Notes: generated by a model not told the origin, from the letters alone. A stretch of 30,893 nt of DNA from Draconibacterium sp. (GCA_015493625.1 WGCT01000275.1:1-30893); one strand, 5' to 3'. Positions 12,900 to 23,342 are shown, counted from the first letter of the stretch. Numbers and translations: made by a program.

Positions 12900-15800
12900 T
12901 TGGAAACCACACCGTTTCTAAAATATTTTAAGGGGCACAAATATTTTAAGAACATACTTAAAAAAATTACTGCCCCCCCGGGTGAAAAAATTCACACGCA
13001 AAATCTTATTGGCTCTTCGAAAACAATTCTTCTGGCTAATATATTTCAAAACTCAAATAAAAACCTTGCTGTTTTATTAAACGATAAAGAGGAGGCGGCT
13101 TATTTTTTCGACGATTTAAACAACCTTGGCTTTGCCGGCGATACGTTGTTTTTCCCATCGTCGTATAAACGGTCAATACAGTTTGGCGGGGTCGAACAGG
13201 AGAATATTGTACAGCGCACCGAGGTGTTAAACAAAGTGTCGCTAAACAAAAAAAAACATATCATTTTTACCTATCCCGAAGCAATTGTTGAGACTGTTAT
13301 TTCGCAAGCCGGATTAGAAGAAAATACATTACAGGTTAAAACCGGCGACAAAATCTCGACCGATTTTATTAACGAATTTTTATATGAATACGGTTTCGAA
13401 CGGGTAGATTTTGTATACGAACCCGGGCAGTTTTCTATTCGTGGCAGCATTGTCGATATCTTTTCGTTTTCGCACGAAGACCCCTTTCGACTTGATTTCT
13501 TTGGCGATGAAATTGAGTCGATTCGTAGTTTTAATATCGATAATCAAATTTCAAAAGAGGCATTTCAGGCGGTAACAATTGTTCCGAATATTCAAAATAA
13601 AGAGACAGAGGGAACACGAATTTCTATCATCGACTTTTTAGGAGGCGAAACTGTTTTTTTTGGAAACGGATTGCAATCTATTTTCAGTCAGGTTTCCGAC
13701 ATTCACAGGCAAACTATTCTCGAAAAAGCCGGCGAAGAATCTATTAACGAAACAATTGTTTCGGGAGAAAAACTAAGAAAACAGTTATCGGGAAAAACAG
13801 TTGTTGAGTTGGGGGCAAACGCTACTTTCGACTCTACTGTAACGTTCGATTTTTCCAATTCGAAGCAACCTGTTTTTAACAAGAACTTTAATTTACTGGG
13901 CGAAAACCTTATCGGTTTTAAAGAGAAAAATTACGAACTATTTATTCTTTCGAATAACGAAAAACAGATAGAACGATTACAGGCAATTTTTCGCGATACC
14001 GATATTAAAGTCGATTTTAAATCGCTGAATTTTGTTTTGCACGAGGGGTTTATCGACCACGATTTAAAAGTTTGCTGTTACACCGACCATCAGATTTTTG
14101 AGCGTTACCACAGGTTTAAAACACGAAGCAGGAAAGCCGAGCGCGAAACCATTTCGTTAAAAGAGCTGAATAAATTACATCCGGGCGATTTTGTCGTTCA
14201 TATCGACCACGGAATAGGGCGATTTGCAGGACTGGTAAAAACCGAGTCGAACGGAAAAACACAGGAAGCAATTCGACTGGTTTATAAAGACAACGACTCG
14301 CTTTTGGTCAGTATTCATTCGTTGCACCGCATTTCGAAATACAAAGGGAAGGAGGGTAGCGAGCCACGAATTAACAAGCTGGGTACCGGTGCGTGGCAAA
14401 AAATGAAAAGCCGCACAAAAGCAAAAGTAAAAGATATTGCCAAAGAACTGATTGCTTTGTATGCCAAGCGCCGCGCCGAACAAGGATTTGCTTACTCGCC
14501 CGACACCTATTTACAAACCGAGCTGGAGGCATCGTTTATTTACGAAGATACACCCGACCAGGAGAAAACCACCAACGCCGTAAAAGCCGATATGGAAAAG
14601 AAAATTCCAATGGATCGACTGGTTTGTGGCGATGTGGGTTTCGGAAAAACAGAAGTGGCAATTCGAGCTGCATTTAAAGCGGTAACCGACAGTAAACAGG
14701 TGGCCGTTTTGGTGCCTACAACAATTCTTGCTTTTCAACATTACAGGTCGTTTTCTGAGCGGCTTAAAAATTTCCCCGCCCGAATTGAATACATCAGCCG
14801 GTTTAAATCAACCGCAGAAATCAAACAAACGTTGAAAGAATTGTCGGAGGGAAAAATAGATATTATTATTGGCACACACCGGTTGGTTAGTAAAGATGTG
14901 AAGTTTAAAGATTTGGGATTGCTGATTATCGATGAGGAACAAAAATTCGGTGTTTCGGTAAAAGAGAAATTAAAGCAGTTTAAGGTGAATGTTGATACGC
15001 TGGCACTTACAGCAACGCCCATTCCGCGAACATTGCAATTCTCGCTGATGGGTGCGCGCGATTTGTCGATTATTCAAACTCCCCCACCCAACCGCTATCC
15101 TATTGCCACCGAGGTACACGGCTTTAACGACCAACTTATTAAAGAGGCAATTACATACGAAATTGAACGAAACGGCCAGGTGTTCTTTATTCATAACCGC
15201 GTGCAGAACATTTACGAAGTGGAGGAGACAATTAAACGAATTGTTCCGGGAGTAAGAACCTGCGTGGGACATGGACAAATGGACGGGCAAAAACTTGAAA
15301 AAGTGATGCTCGATTTTATAAACGGGAAATACGACGTTTTGGTTGCTACAACAATTATTGAGTCGGGACTCGATATTCCCAACGCAAACACAATTATAAT
15401 TAATCAGGCGCAAAATTTCGGACTAAGTGATTTGCACCAACTGCGCGGTCGCGTTGGCCGCTCGAATAAAAAAGCTTTTTGCTATTTAATTACTCCGCCA
15501 CTGTCGGCCATAAATGCCGATGCCCGCCGGCGAATGCGAGCCATTGAAGAGTTCTCCGATTTGGGAAGTGGGTTTAATATTGCTATGCAAGACCTCGATA
15601 TTCGTGGAGCCGGAAATATGTTGGGTGCCGAGCAAAGTGGTTTTATTGCCGATATTGGTTTCGAAACTTACCACCGCATTTTAAATGAAGCCATTCAGGA
15701 ATTAAAACAGGGAGAGTTTAAAGATGTTTTTGAAGACGACGGAGAGAAACAAACTGAGGCTTTTTTAAATGTGAAATTTGTAAACGATTGTCAGGTCGAT

Positions 15801-16238
15801 ACCGATTTCGAACTGCTTTTCCCCGACAGTTATATTCCGGGAACATCGGAAAGAATGTTGCTATACCGCGAGTTAGACAGCATTGAAAACAGCGAACAGT
15901 TGGAAAAATTTAAATTGGCACTAATCGACCGGTTTGGCAAAATTCCCCGCGAAAGTAACGAGCTTCTTGGCGTTATTGAACTGCGCTGGAAAGCTATTGA
16001 ACTGGGAGTGGAGCGAGTTATCTTAAAAAACAAAAAGATGATTTGCTACTTTGTGGCCAATCCCGATTCGCCATTTTATCAAACTTCTGCATTTATTAAA
16101 ATTGTTCAGTTTGTTCAACAAGGCAAAACAGGCGGAACTATGCGCGAGAAAAACGGTAAGCTCTCGCTAACATTTCCTAATGTTCCGAATATTGAAACCG
16201 CCGACTATATTTTAAAGGAGATGGCCGAGTCGATTTAG
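12900..16238 (+). CDS. mfd: Transcription-repair coupling factor Mfd
   Basis: A 1112-residue SF2 translocase that removes stalled RNA polymerase and recruits the UvrABC repair machinery. Domains in order: an N-terminal UvrB-like module (about 1-350), the RNA-polymerase interaction domain with DFVVHIDHGIGRFAGL (about 430-445), then the RecG-like motor with Walker A GDVGFGKTE near residue 577, DEEQ box near 678, TATPIPRTL, and the SF2 motif VI region QLRGRVGRS, and the C-terminal regulatory TRCF domain. Length is normal for Bacteroidota. The start is a TTG at 12900; there is no ATG nearby, and METTPFLKYFKGHKYF would be a reasonable N-terminus. It converges with leuS, with only 18 bases between stop codons and no visible terminator. 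Confidence 0.97.
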   Translation: METTPFLKYFKGHKYFKNILKKITAPPGEKIHTQNLIGSSKTILLANIFQNSNKNLAVLLNDKEEAAYFFDDLNNLGFAGDTLFFPSSYKRSIQFGGVEQENIVQRTEVLNKVSLNKKKHIIFTYPEAIVETVISQAGLEENTLQVKTGDKISTDFINEFLYEYGFERVDFVYEPGQFSIRGSIVDIFSFSHEDPFRLDFFGDEIESIRSFNIDNQISKEAFQAVTIVPNIQNKETEGTRISIIDFLGGETVFFGNGLQSIFSQVSDIHRQTILEKAGEESINETIVSGEKLRKQLSGKTVVELGANATFDSTVTFDFSNSKQPVFNKNFNLLGENLIGFKEKNYELFILSNNEKQIERLQAIFRDTDIKVDFKSLNFVLHEGFIDHDLKVCCYTDHQIFERYHRFKTRSRKAERETISLKELNKLHPGDFVVHIDHGIGRFAGLVKTESNGKTQEAIRLVYKDNDSLLVSIHSLHRISKYKGKEGSEPRINKLGTGAWQKMKSRTKAKVKDIAKELIALYAKRRAEQGFAYSPDTYLQTELEASFIYEDTPDQEKTTNAVKADMEKKIPMDRLVCGDVGFGKTEVAIRAAFKAVTDSKQVAVLVPTTILAFQHYRSFSERLKNFPARIEYISRFKSTAEIKQTLKELSEGKIDIIIGTHRLVSKDVKFKDLGLLIIDEEQKFGVSVKEKLKQFKVNVDTLALTATPIPRTLQFSLMGARDLSIIQTPPPNRYPIATEVHGFNDQLIKEAITYEIERNGQVFFIHNRVQNIYEVEETIKRIVPGVRTCVGHGQMDGQKLEKVMLDFINGKYDVLVATTIIESGLDIPNANTIIINQAQNFGLSDLHQLRGRVGRSNKKAFCYLITPPLSAINADARRRMRAIEEFSDLGSGFNIAMQDLDIRGAGNMLGAEQSGFIADIGFETYHRILNEAIQELKQGEFKDVFEDDGEKQTEAFLNVKFVNDCQVDTDFELLFPDSYIPGTSERMLLYRELDSIENSEQLEKFKLALIDRFGKIPRESNELLGVIELRWKAIELGVERVILKNKKMICYFVANPDSPFYQTSAFIKIVQFVQQGKTGGTMREKNGKLSLTFPNVPNIETADYILKEMAESI

Positions 16239-16256
16239 CGAAATCTTAAACGTCGT

Positions 16257-18908
16257 CTATCCCACTACCACATTAATAATTTTCTTCGGAACGAAAATAA
16301 ATTTGCGAACGGTTTTATCGCCAATCCATTTCTGTGCATTTTCGTTTGCCAGAACTGTTTTTTCAATTTCATCTTTAGGCATATCTAACGGAAGCTCGAG
16401 TTTAAACCGCATTTTGCCGTTAAACGAAACCGGGTACTGGTGCGTATTTTCTTGCAATAAACGTTCGTCAACTTCGGGCCAGGGTGCGTAAGCAAGTGTC
16501 TTGTTGTTTCCATAAATCGACCACAACTCTTCTGCCAGATGTGGTGCATACGGAGCTAAAATTTTTGCAAAAGTTTCGGCCGTTTGTCGGGTTACTTTAC
16601 CTTTTTTCTTTGCCAGATTATTAAAAACCATCAGTGCCGAAATTCCGGTATTGAATTTTAGATTTTCAATATCGTGTTCTACTTTCCGAATGGTTTGATG
16701 CAATAGTTTCGCCGTCTCTTTATCCTCTTCTCCATCAACAATATTGTTGGTATTTGCAAAGAAATAGTACGCTTTATTCAGGAAGTTATAAACGCCCTTT
16801 ACGCCGTTTTCAGCCCACGGTTTGCGTTCGTCTAACGGGCCCATAAACATTTCGTATAAACGCAGCGAGTCGGCACCATATTTGTCAATTACATCGTCGG
16901 GATTTACTACATTCTTTAACGATTTCGACATTTTTGCCACAATCTGCCTCAGCTCTTCACCGGTTTCGGTGTGGTAATATTTACCCTCACGCTCTTCTAC
17001 CAAATCCGATGCTACTTTTGCTCCGGTTGCTGTTTCGTAGGCAAAGGCCAGAATCATTCCCTGGTTAAACAGTTTCTGAAATGGTTCGTTTGTTGAAACA
17101 ATTCCCAAATCGAAGAGTACTTTGTGCCAGAAACGCGAGTACAATAAATGTAAAACTGCGTGTTCTGCTCCGCCTACGTACAAATCAACAGGCATCCAGT
17201 ACTGCTCTTTTTCCACATCAAAAATACTCTCCTCATTATGAGGGTCGATGTAGCGTAAATAGTACCAGCACGAGCCTGCCCACTGTGGCATTGTATTGGT
17301 TTCGCGTCGTCCTTTTCGTCCGTTTTTATCGGTTACATTTAGCCAGTTTTCGGCATTCGACAGGGGCGATTCGCCCGATTCGCCCGGTGTATATTTCTCC
17401 AGCTCGGGGAGTTGTAACGGCAAATTGTTGTCTTCAACCAGAGTTACTTCGCCATCTTCCCAATGAATTACAGGAAACGGCTCGCCCCAATAACGTTGGC
17501 GACTAAACAACCAGTCGCGCAGTTTATAATTGTCGGTAGCTTTACCAATTCCTTTATCGGCAAGCCAGGTAACGGTTTTTTTAATTCCTGCCGATTTATT
17601 TAATCCATTAATATTTAGTCCGGTTTTTTCGCTTGCCGAATTAATGTATTCGCCATCCTCGGTCCAACATTTATTGCCCGATAGAATTGCCTCTCTCTCT
17701 TCTGCATTTTTCGGATCGAGAATACAGATTACAGGAATGTTAAACTCTTTGGCAAATTCGAAGTCGCGTGTGTCGTGCGCCGGAACAGCCATAATTGCGC
17801 CCGTTCCGTAGCCCATTAAAACATAGTCGGCTACCCAAATAGGAATGTGTTTATTGTTTACCGGATTAATTGCATAGCGGCCGGTAAAAACGCCTGTTTT
17901 CTCTTTTGCCAAATCGGTGCGGTCTAAATCCGACTTTAGTGCTGCTGTTTTTATATAGTTTTCAACAGCCTCTTTTTTGTCGTTGGTTACAATTTCGGTT
18001 ACCAATTCGTGCTCGGGAGCAATTACCATGTAAGTTGCACCAAAAAGGGTGTCGGGACGTGTGGTGTAAACTTTTAAATTTTTATTTAGACCGTCAATCT
18101 CAAAATCAACTTCGGCGCCGGTCGATTTCCCAATCCAGTTGCGCTGCATATCTTTTACTCCGGCCGGCCAGTCAAGGTCGTCGAGGCCTTCCAACAAACG
18201 CTCGGCGTAGTGTGGAATGCGAAGCAGCCACTGTTTTAAATTTTTTCGAATTACCTGATGTCCACATTTTTCGTGCGAGCCGTCGGTTAAAACTTCCTCG
18301 TTTGCACAAACTGTTTTACACGAATCGCACCACCAAACCTGTGCGTTATCGTAATAGGCAAGCCGCTTTTCGCCAATGTATTCTTGAACCGCCTGTTTGC
18401 CGGCAGCTTTAATATCTTCCGGAATTGGCAACTCCGAAATGGGGCGCCCCTTTTTTAAATCTTTATCGAACCACGTATTGTAGAGTTGCTTAAAAATCCA
18501 CTGTGTCCATTTAACGTATTTTGGATCGGTTGTATTTATCTCCCGGTCCCAATCGTAACTAAGTCCTATTTTTTTTATCTGGCGTCGGAAATTATCGCAG
18601 TTTTTCTGTGTTGTCGTAGCAGGGTGAGTTCCGGTTTGAATGGCATACTGCTCGGCAGGCAATCCAAAAGCATCGTACCCCATCGGGTGCAAAACATTAA
18701 ATCCTTTCATCCGTTTGTACCGGCTTAAAATATCGGTTGCCGTGTATCCTTCGGGATGCCCCACATGCAGCCCTGCCCCCGACGGGTAAGGGAACATATC
18801 GAGTATATAGTATTTTGGTTTCGAAAAATCGTCGTTGGTTTTAAAGGTTTTGTTCTCCTCCCAATATTCTTGCCATTTTGGCTCTAACTGCGAAAAATTA
18901 TATTCCAT
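16257..18908 (-). CDS. leuS: Leucyl-tRNA synthetase
   Basis: An 883-residue class I aminoacyl-tRNA synthetase that charges tRNA-Leu. The HIGH-type signature is [20 protein letters not shown] near residues 41-60; the zinc-like insertion [10 protein letters not shown] with a later EKCGH lies near 191-218; the CP1 editing domain has the [14 protein letters not shown] threonine-rich motif near 285; and the KMSKS loop is [15 protein letters not shown] near 660. A Val/Leu/Ile anticodon-binding domain and a short C-terminal domain follow. The length fits bacterial LeuRS. The gene is monocistronic, with its own -7 box, and runs convergently into mfd. Confidence 0.98.
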   Translation of the reverse strand: MEYNFSQLEPKWQEYWEENKTFKTNDDFSKPKYYILDMFPYPSGAGLHVGHPEGYTATDILSRYKRMKGFNVLHPMGYDAFGLPAEQYAIQTGTHPATTTQKNCDNFRRQIKKIGLSYDWDREINTTDPKYVKWTQWIFKQLYNTWFDKDLKKGRPISELPIPEDIKAAGKQAVQEYIGEKRLAYYDNAQVWWCDSCKTVCANEEVLTDGSHEKCGHQVIRKNLKQWLLRIPHYAERLLEGLDDLDWPAGVKDMQRNWIGKSTGAEVDFEIDGLNKNLKVYTTRPDTLFGATYMVIAPEHELVTEIVTNDKKEAVENYIKTAALKSDLDRTDLAKEKTGVFTGRYAINPVNNKHIPIWVADYVLMGYGTGAIMAVPAHDTRDFEFAKEFNIPVICILDPKNAEEREAILSGNKCWTEDGEYINSASEKTGLNINGLNKSAGIKKTVTWLADKGIGKATDNYKLRDWLFSRQRYWGEPFPVIHWEDGEVTLVEDNNLPLQLPELEKYTPGESGESPLSNAENWLNVTDKNGRKGRRETNTMPQWAGSCWYYLRYIDPHNEESIFDVEKEQYWMPVDLYVGGAEHAVLHLLYSRFWHKVLFDLGIVSTNEPFQKLFNQGMILAFAYETATGAKVASDLVEEREGKYYHTETGEELRQIVAKMSKSLKNVVNPDDVIDKYGADSLRLYEMFMGPLDERKPWAENGVKGVYNFLNKAYYFFANTNNIVDGEEDKETAKLLHQTIRKVEHDIENLKFNTGISALMVFNNLAKKKGKVTRQTAETFAKILAPYAPHLAEELWSIYGNNKTLAYAPWPEVDERLLQENTHQYPVSFNGKMRFKLELPLDMPKDEIEKTVLANENAQKWIGDKTVRKFIFVPKKIINVVVG

Positions 18909-19227
18909 TCTGTTTTATTTGAAAACGATTCTGATAATAAGCCGCAAAGATAAATATTTTGTTGAATGTAAAAGGTTATTAAAACCACACATTGAAGTTC
19001 GTTAAAGTTAAAGTGGATTTTCGAGGGCTACATATTGATTTATATAAACCACATAACTTTTTGGTTTTTTTTAAAAAGCTTAGCAATTCAGAAAAAAATA
19101 GTGCTTCGGTTTCAATTCCGAAGAGAAATAATTACCTTACTGTTTTTATACTAACTTGGCTTTAGTAAAGAATAGATTTAGTACGGCATTATGGCTAATT
19201 TAATACTATAACCACAAAAACAGCAAT
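18909..19227. other. 319-base divergent intergenic region (leuS / small tail-anchored protein)
   Basis: Holds the leuS promoter-like box near 18945. Otherwise only small symmetric elements were seen: CTTCGG-N8-CCGAAG at 19104-19123 and TACTAA-N7-TTAGTA at 19149-19167, the latter about 60 bases before the plus-strand gene. No RNA gene was recognised. Confidence 0.5.
18945..18952 (-). promoter_or_regulatory. Putative -7 promoter box of leuS
   Basis: The minus strand reads TATCTTTG, an exact TAnnTTTG match, 36 bases before the leuS ATG. A weak TTTTAC lies at the -33 distance. Confidence 0.5.
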
Positions 19228-19551
19228 ATGGGATACATGGGAATTGGGATGCAGGGTTGGATTTCGAAAATGAAACCACGCAAATTTTTAGACAGAAGAT
19301 CGAAACCCGATGGAGGAGGTGGCGAGAAATTGGCAATACGCAACATTGAAGATTATTACACACTGGAAAAAAGAAGTTTAAAGAATTTGCTAAAAAAACA
19401 GTTCAAAGGGAAGTATAAAAGCCAACTGCACAAACAACTTCAAAAAGAGAGCCATAAACAAAACATCTATCTGGTACTTAGTTTTGCAATTGCACTTATT
19501 ATTATTGTTTCGCTTATTTTCTATTTCTCCTCAATTTTCAATTGGTTTTAA
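19228..19551 (+). CDS. Small tail-anchored hypothetical protein
   Basis: A 107-residue protein. The N-terminus (MGYMGIGMQGWISKMKPRKF) has a style I associate with small conserved Bacteroidota proteins of unknown function. Residues 15-75 are strongly basic and probably helical (KRSLKNLLKKQFKGKYKSQ), with a GGGG run near 34-37. A single hydrophobic segment at about 80-101 is followed by only a few residues, so it is probably inserted in the inner membrane by its C-terminus with the basic part in the cytoplasm. No domain was recognised. It is monocistronic, between leuS and porQ. Membership of a conserved family rests on memory of similar N-termini, not on a search. Confidence 0.72.
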   Translation: MGYMGIGMQGWISKMKPRKFLDRRSKPDGGGGEKLAIRNIEDYYTLEKRSLKNLLKKQFKGKYKSQLHKQLQKESHKQNIYLVLSFAIALIIIVSLIFYFSSIFNWF

Positions 19552-19642
19552 CCGGGTACAAAAAACCAGAGTTTGCCGAGATAATCCTTACAGCTCCATA
19601 AAACCTTTTCGATATAGTTAATTCCGGTTTATAATAAATAAA

Positions 19643-19650
19643 TATCTTTG
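19643..19650 (+). promoter_or_regulatory. Putative -7 promoter box upstream of porQ
   Basis: TATCTTTG, an exact TAnnTTTG match, 153 bases before the proposed porQ ATG, giving a leader of roughly 145 bases. No convincing -33 element. Confidence 0.35.
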
Positions 19651-19803
19651 GCGTTTAATGAAATATGTATCCATTACAAAACTCAATCTATTTAATTTTT
19701 CGGATACCGATATTCATCGGGAGAAAAACTTTTTAGTTTGAGTATTTTGAAACGCGAATGGATTCAATAAAATAAATAAACGCATTTTGATGTGTATTAT
19801 AGA

Positions 19804-20835
19804 ATGAAGCAAAACTTTTACCTTATTATACTATTCTGTTTTACGGTTTTTACCTCGGCTGCCCAAATTGGAGGAGAAAGCACCTATCAGTTTTTAGAGC
19901 TGACCAACTCGGCACGTGTGGCTTCGTTGGGGGGCACTCAGGTGGCACTTCACGACACAACCGATTTAAATTTACCCTACACAAACCCGGCTTTATTGCA
20001 TCGGGCAATGGATAATCGTGTGCTGGTTAACTACGTGAACTACCTTTCCGATGTTAACTACGGATACGCATCGTATGCAAAAACATACGAAGGAATTGGC
20101 AACTTCGCACTTGGTATGCACTATATAAATTATGGAACATTTAAAGAGGCAACCGAATTTGGCGAACTTACCGGAAACAGTTTTAAGGCTGCCGAATATG
20201 CCCTGAATATTATCTATTCGAACCACTACAAACGACTAAAATATGGGGCAAACCTGAAACCCATTTTATCGTCGTTCGAAAGCTATCAGTCGATTGGAAT
20301 TGCTGCCGATTTGGGCGTTAGTTTTACAAGTAAAACCGGGCTTACTAATGTTGCACTGGTAGCAAGCAATATTGGAACACAAATTACAACCTACTACAAC
20401 GGTGGTACTTACGAGAAAATTCCGTTTAACTTGCAGGCAGGAATCAGCAGGCGTTTGCTACATGCTCCAATTATTTTCTCGATAACCATGCAAAACCTTT
20501 CTAACTGGGATTTGGCAAATCCCGACCCCGACCCAAACAGCAACGAGGATATGATTATTTATGAGCCCGAAGAGAATTATGGCAAACAGATTATGCGTCA
20601 TACGGTTCTTGGAGTTGAGGTGCTGCCATCGCCAAATTTTGTTTTACGGGCAGGTTACAATTATCAGCTCAGGCAAGAGCTAAAATTCGACGACAATCTG
20701 TCAACGGTTGGATTTTCGTTTGGCTTTGGAATAAAAGTTAAACGTTTCCGTCTCGATTACGCCAACACCCGCTTTCATCTGGCCGGCTCGTCAAACCTCT
20801 TTTCGTTGTCGATAAATTTAAACGAAAATTTCTGA
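19804..20835 (+). CDS. porQ: Type IX secretion system protein PorQ
   Basis: A 343-residue outer-membrane beta-barrel protein. The ATG at 19804 is chosen over an in-frame GTG four codons upstream because it starts a clean signal peptide (MKQNFYLIILFCFTVFTSAAQ). The mature N-terminus, GGESTYQFLELTNSARVASLGG, then LPYTNPAL, is diagnostic of PorQ, a member of the PorV/PorP-like FadL-superfamily barrels. PorQ acts with PorZ, PorU and PorV in the attachment complex that finishes cargo export by the type IX system, which exists only in Bacteroidota. The rest is alternating beta strands ending NLFSLSINLNENF, with a terminal aromatic residue as usual for barrel assembly. It is followed after 57 bases by cmk, an order I recall in other Bacteroidota. 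Confidence 0.93.
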   Translation: MKQNFYLIILFCFTVFTSAAQIGGESTYQFLELTNSARVASLGGTQVALHDTTDLNLPYTNPALLHRAMDNRVLVNYVNYLSDVNYGYASYAKTYEGIGNFALGMHYINYGTFKEATEFGELTGNSFKAAEYALNIIYSNHYKRLKYGANLKPILSSFESYQSIGIAADLGVSFTSKTGLTNVALVASNIGTQITTYYNGGTYEKIPFNLQAGISRRLLHAPIIFSITMQNLSNWDLANPDPDPNSNEDMIIYEPEENYGKQIMRHTVLGVEVLPSPNFVLRAGYNYQLRQELKFDDNLSTVGFSFGFGIKVKRFRLDYANTRFHLAGSSNLFSLSINLNENF

Positions 20836-20868
20836 AAACCCACTTTAACAACCATTTGAAAAATCGGT

Positions 20869-20876
20869 TATCTTTG
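20869..20876 (+). promoter_or_regulatory. Putative -7 promoter box of cmk-ispH
   Basis: TATCTTTG, an exact TAnnTTTG match, 16 bases before the cmk ATG and 33 after the porQ stop codon. It suggests that cmk-ispH can be transcribed separately from porQ. Confidence 0.5.
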
Positions 20877-20892
20877 CTTCAAATTAAAAACT

Positions 20893-21591
20893 ATGCCCAA
20901 TAAAAAAATAATTATTGCCATCGATGGACATTCGTCGTGCGGAAAAAGTACAATGGCAAAACAGCTGGCACAAAAACTTGAATACATTTATATCGATAGC
21001 GGCGCCATGTACCGTGTAGTAACACTTGTAGCGTTACGAAAAGGGCTGATTGCAAATGGTAAACCCAATGTTGAAAAAGTTATTTCGGAATTAAAGAACA
21101 TAAATATTACCTTTAAATGGGACGAAGTTGAAGGTAAAAATACCACTTTTTTAAATGGCGAAAATGTGGAAGATGAAATCAGACAGTTGGAGGTTTCGCA
21201 AAATGTAAGCCCCATTAGTACCATTGCCGAAGTGCGTGCCGAAATGGTAAAACAGCAACGCCGGAATGCTAAGAACAAAGGGATTGTAATGGATGGGCGC
21301 GACATTGGCACAGTGGTTTTTCCCAATGCCGAATTGAAAATATTTATGACTGCATCGCCTGAAATACGGGCAGAACGACGATTTAAAGAGCTCACAGAAA
21401 AAGGAGACAAGATTAGTTTTGAAGAGATATTAAAAAATGTTCAAAGTCGCGATAAAATCGACTCGACACGTGCTGTGAGTCCGTTAAAAAAAGCCGACGA
21501 CGCATTGGTTCTCGACAACAGCAACCTTACCCGCGCAGAACAACTAAATTGGGCAATTGCAAAAGCCGAAGAGATAATTCATTCGAAATGA
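20893..21591 (+). CDS. cmk: (d)CMP kinase
   Basis: A 232-residue nucleoside monophosphate kinase that phosphorylates CMP and dCMP with ATP. The P-loop GHSSCGKST is at 12-20, followed by the family segment YIDSGAMYR near 33-41. The substrate-binding part has MDGRDIGTVVFP near 133-144 and FMTASPEIRAERR near 151-163. A late SRDKIDSTRAVSPLKKADDA segment is also typical. Length is usual for cytidylate kinase. The stop overlaps the ispH start in an ATGA (21588-21591), so the two are translationally coupled. This pairing is known in Bacteroidota. Confidence 0.97.
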   Translation: MPNKKIIIAIDGHSSCGKSTMAKQLAQKLEYIYIDSGAMYRVVTLVALRKGLIANGKPNVEKVISELKNINITFKWDEVEGKNTTFLNGENVEDEIRQLEVSQNVSPISTIAEVRAEMVKQQRRNAKNKGIVMDGRDIGTVVFPNAELKIFMTASPEIRAERRFKELTEKGDKISFEEILKNVQSRDKIDSTRAVSPLKKADDALVLDNSNLTRAEQLNWAIAKAEEIIHSK

Positions 21592-22451
21592 AAGTTGAAA
21601 TTGATAGAAACTCGGGCTTCTGTTTTGGTGTAATTAACGCCATAAAAGCTGCCGAGACAGAGCTTAAGAAAACAGACAAGCTCTACTGTTTGGGCGATAT
21701 TGTTCATAACGGGAAAGAGGTGGCACGTTTGGAAAAACTGGGATTAAATTCCATTTCAAAAGAGAAATACTTTACACTAAAAAACTGCAAAGTTTTAATT
21801 CGGGCGCATGGCGAACCTCCCGAGACCTACGAATATGCAAAAAAGAACAACATTGAGTTAATCGATGCCACCTGCCCCGTTGTACTAACATTGCAGGAGA
21901 AAGTAAAACATTCGTACGATAAGAGACACAAAGAAGACGGGCAGGTTGTTATCTTCGGGAAAAAGGGACATGCCGAAATTGTGGGGTTAAACGGACAAAC
22001 AAAACACAATGCAATTATTGTTGAAAACACAAACGACATTCAAAAAATTGATATGACCCGTCCGGTTTCGCTGTATGCACAAACCACAAAGCCAATCGAC
22101 CAGTTTAAGGAAATTGCCGGAATTATTACAGAAAAGATAAAACCCAATGTCGATGTAGAGATTAAAGATACCATTTGCCGGCAGGTGTCGAACCGCGTTC
22201 CTAATCTGAAACGATTTGTAGCACGATTTGATTTAATACTTTTTGTGGCCGGTAAAAAAAGTTCAAACGGCCAATATCTTTTTTCGGTGAGCAAAAAAGA
22301 GAATCCGAATTCGCACTTTATTTCAAAAATTGAGGAGATTAATAAGAGCTGGTTCACGGGTGTTAGTACGGTTGGAATTTGTGGAGCCACATCTACTCCA
22401 AATTGGCTGATGGAACAGGTTGAGAAATGGATCTCCGATAATTTTGATTGA
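21588..22451 (+). CDS. ispH: 4-hydroxy-3-methylbut-2-enyl diphosphate reductase (IspH)
   Basis: A 287-residue iron-sulfur enzyme that makes IPP and DMAPP in the last step of the MEP isoprenoid pathway. The ATG at 21588 is chosen because the product then begins MKVEIDRNSGFCFGV, the family's usual N-terminus; the frame is open 13 codons further upstream inside cmk. The three cluster cysteines are C12 (GFCFGV), C97 (ATCPVV) and C198 (TICRQVSNR). Substrate diphosphate residues are visible in RAHGEPP (73-79) and KKGHAEIVG (126-134, with the proton-relay glutamate). It is coupled to cmk by a 4-base overlap and followed by a strong bidirectional terminator. Confidence 0.97.
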   Translation: MKVEIDRNSGFCFGVINAIKAAETELKKTDKLYCLGDIVHNGKEVARLEKLGLNSISKEKYFTLKNCKVLIRAHGEPPETYEYAKKNNIELIDATCPVVLTLQEKVKHSYDKRHKEDGQVVIFGKKGHAEIVGLNGQTKHNAIIVENTNDIQKIDMTRPVSLYAQTTKPIDQFKEIAGIITEKIKPNVDVEIKDTICRQVSNRVPNLKRFVARFDLILFVAGKKSSNGQYLFSVSKKENPNSHFISKIEEINKSWFTGVSTVGICGATSTPNWLMEQVEKWISDNFD

Positions 22452-22481
22452 ATAACGAACTATTGAAAAAGATATCTTATA

Positions 22482-22516
22482 AAAAAGCCGGATGAAATAA
22501 TTTCATCCGGCTTTTT
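22482..22516. terminator. Bidirectional intrinsic terminator between ispH and the convergent zinc-ribbon gene
   Basis: A 16-bp perfect stem: AAAAAGCCGGATGAAA (22482-22497) and TTTCATCCGGCTTTTT (22501-22516) with a 3-base loop. The A run on one side and T run on the other make it a terminator on both strands; it lies 30 bases after ispH and 20 bases after the end of the minus-strand gene. Confidence 0.92.
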
Positions 22517-22536
22517 AACTAAAGTTGTTTGCAATT

Positions 22537-23310
22537 TTATTTTGCTTCTTTTTCAACTATGTTAATTTTTTCGTCGACCAAAATACGACCGCAATACTCG
22601 CACACAATAATTTTCTTACGGTTTGCAATATCCATTTGGCGCTGTGGTGGGATTTTATTAAAACAACCGCCACACGCATCGCGTTGAATGGTAACAACTG
22701 CCAATCCGTTTCGTGCATTTTTTCTGATGCGTTTAAAGGCAGTCAACAATCGGGGCTCAATAAACGACTCAATTTTTTCTGATTTTGCTTTCAGTTTTTC
22801 CTCTTCAATTTTTGTCTCCTCGGTAATCTCCTTCAGCTCGTTTTTCTTTCGCTCTAAATCCTCTTCACGCTCTTTAAGAAGCACTTTCGATGTAGAAACT
22901 ATCTCTTTTTTCTCGCTCATTTCGGCAGTAAACTCCCGAATGCGTTTTTCAGCAAGCTCAATCTCAAGGGTTTGAAATTCAATCTCTTTCGATAGCGAGT
23001 CGAATTCGCGATTGTTACGAACATTGTTTTGTTGTTCGGTATATTTTTTAATTAAATCTTGCGAATCTTTAATTGCTATTTTCTTATTATTAAGTGCTGT
23101 ATCAAGATTTTTAATTTCAATATCGAGGTTAACCAACCTGGTTTTTAGCCCTGTAATTTCGTCTTCCAAATCCTGCACTTCCAAAGGTAACTCGCCTCTA
23201 AGAGTTTTTATTTTATCCACTTCGGAAACCACACTTTGCAAGTCAAAAAGTGCACGTAGTTTTTCCTCAATTGTAATGTCTTTGTCGTCTCTCGAATGTT
23301 TTGCCTTCAT
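22537..23310 (-). CDS. Coiled-coil protein with C4-type zinc ribbon (COG1579)
   Basis: A 257-residue protein. Residues from about 12 to 190 form a long, highly charged coiled coil (runs such as EITGLKTRLVNLDIEIKNL). The C-terminus holds the C4 zinc ribbon: C-G-G-C in DACGGCFNKIPPQ (about 213-218) and C-E-Y-C in IIVCEYCGRIL (about 236-243). This is the layout of COG1579, a family of uncertain function. A nucleic-acid or RNA-polymerase-related role has been suggested from the overall shape. It follows the Nif3-like gene by 32 bases on the same strand, a pairing common in Bacteroidota, and they likely form an operon. It ends at the bidirectional terminator. Confidence 0.93.
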   Translation of the reverse strand: MKAKHSRDDKDITIEEKLRALFDLQSVVSEVDKIKTLRGELPLEVQDLEDEITGLKTRLVNLDIEIKNLDTALNNKKIAIKDSQDLIKKYTEQQNNVRNNREFDSLSKEIEFQTLEIELAEKRIREFTAEMSEKKEIVSTSKVLLKEREEDLERKKNELKEITEETKIEEEKLKAKSEKIESFIEPRLLTAFKRIRKNARNGLAVVTIQRDACGGCFNKIPPQRQMDIANRKKIIVCEYCGRILVDEKINIVEKEAK

Positions 23311-23342
23311 TGCTCGTAATATTTAAATTCTAACTAAAAAAA

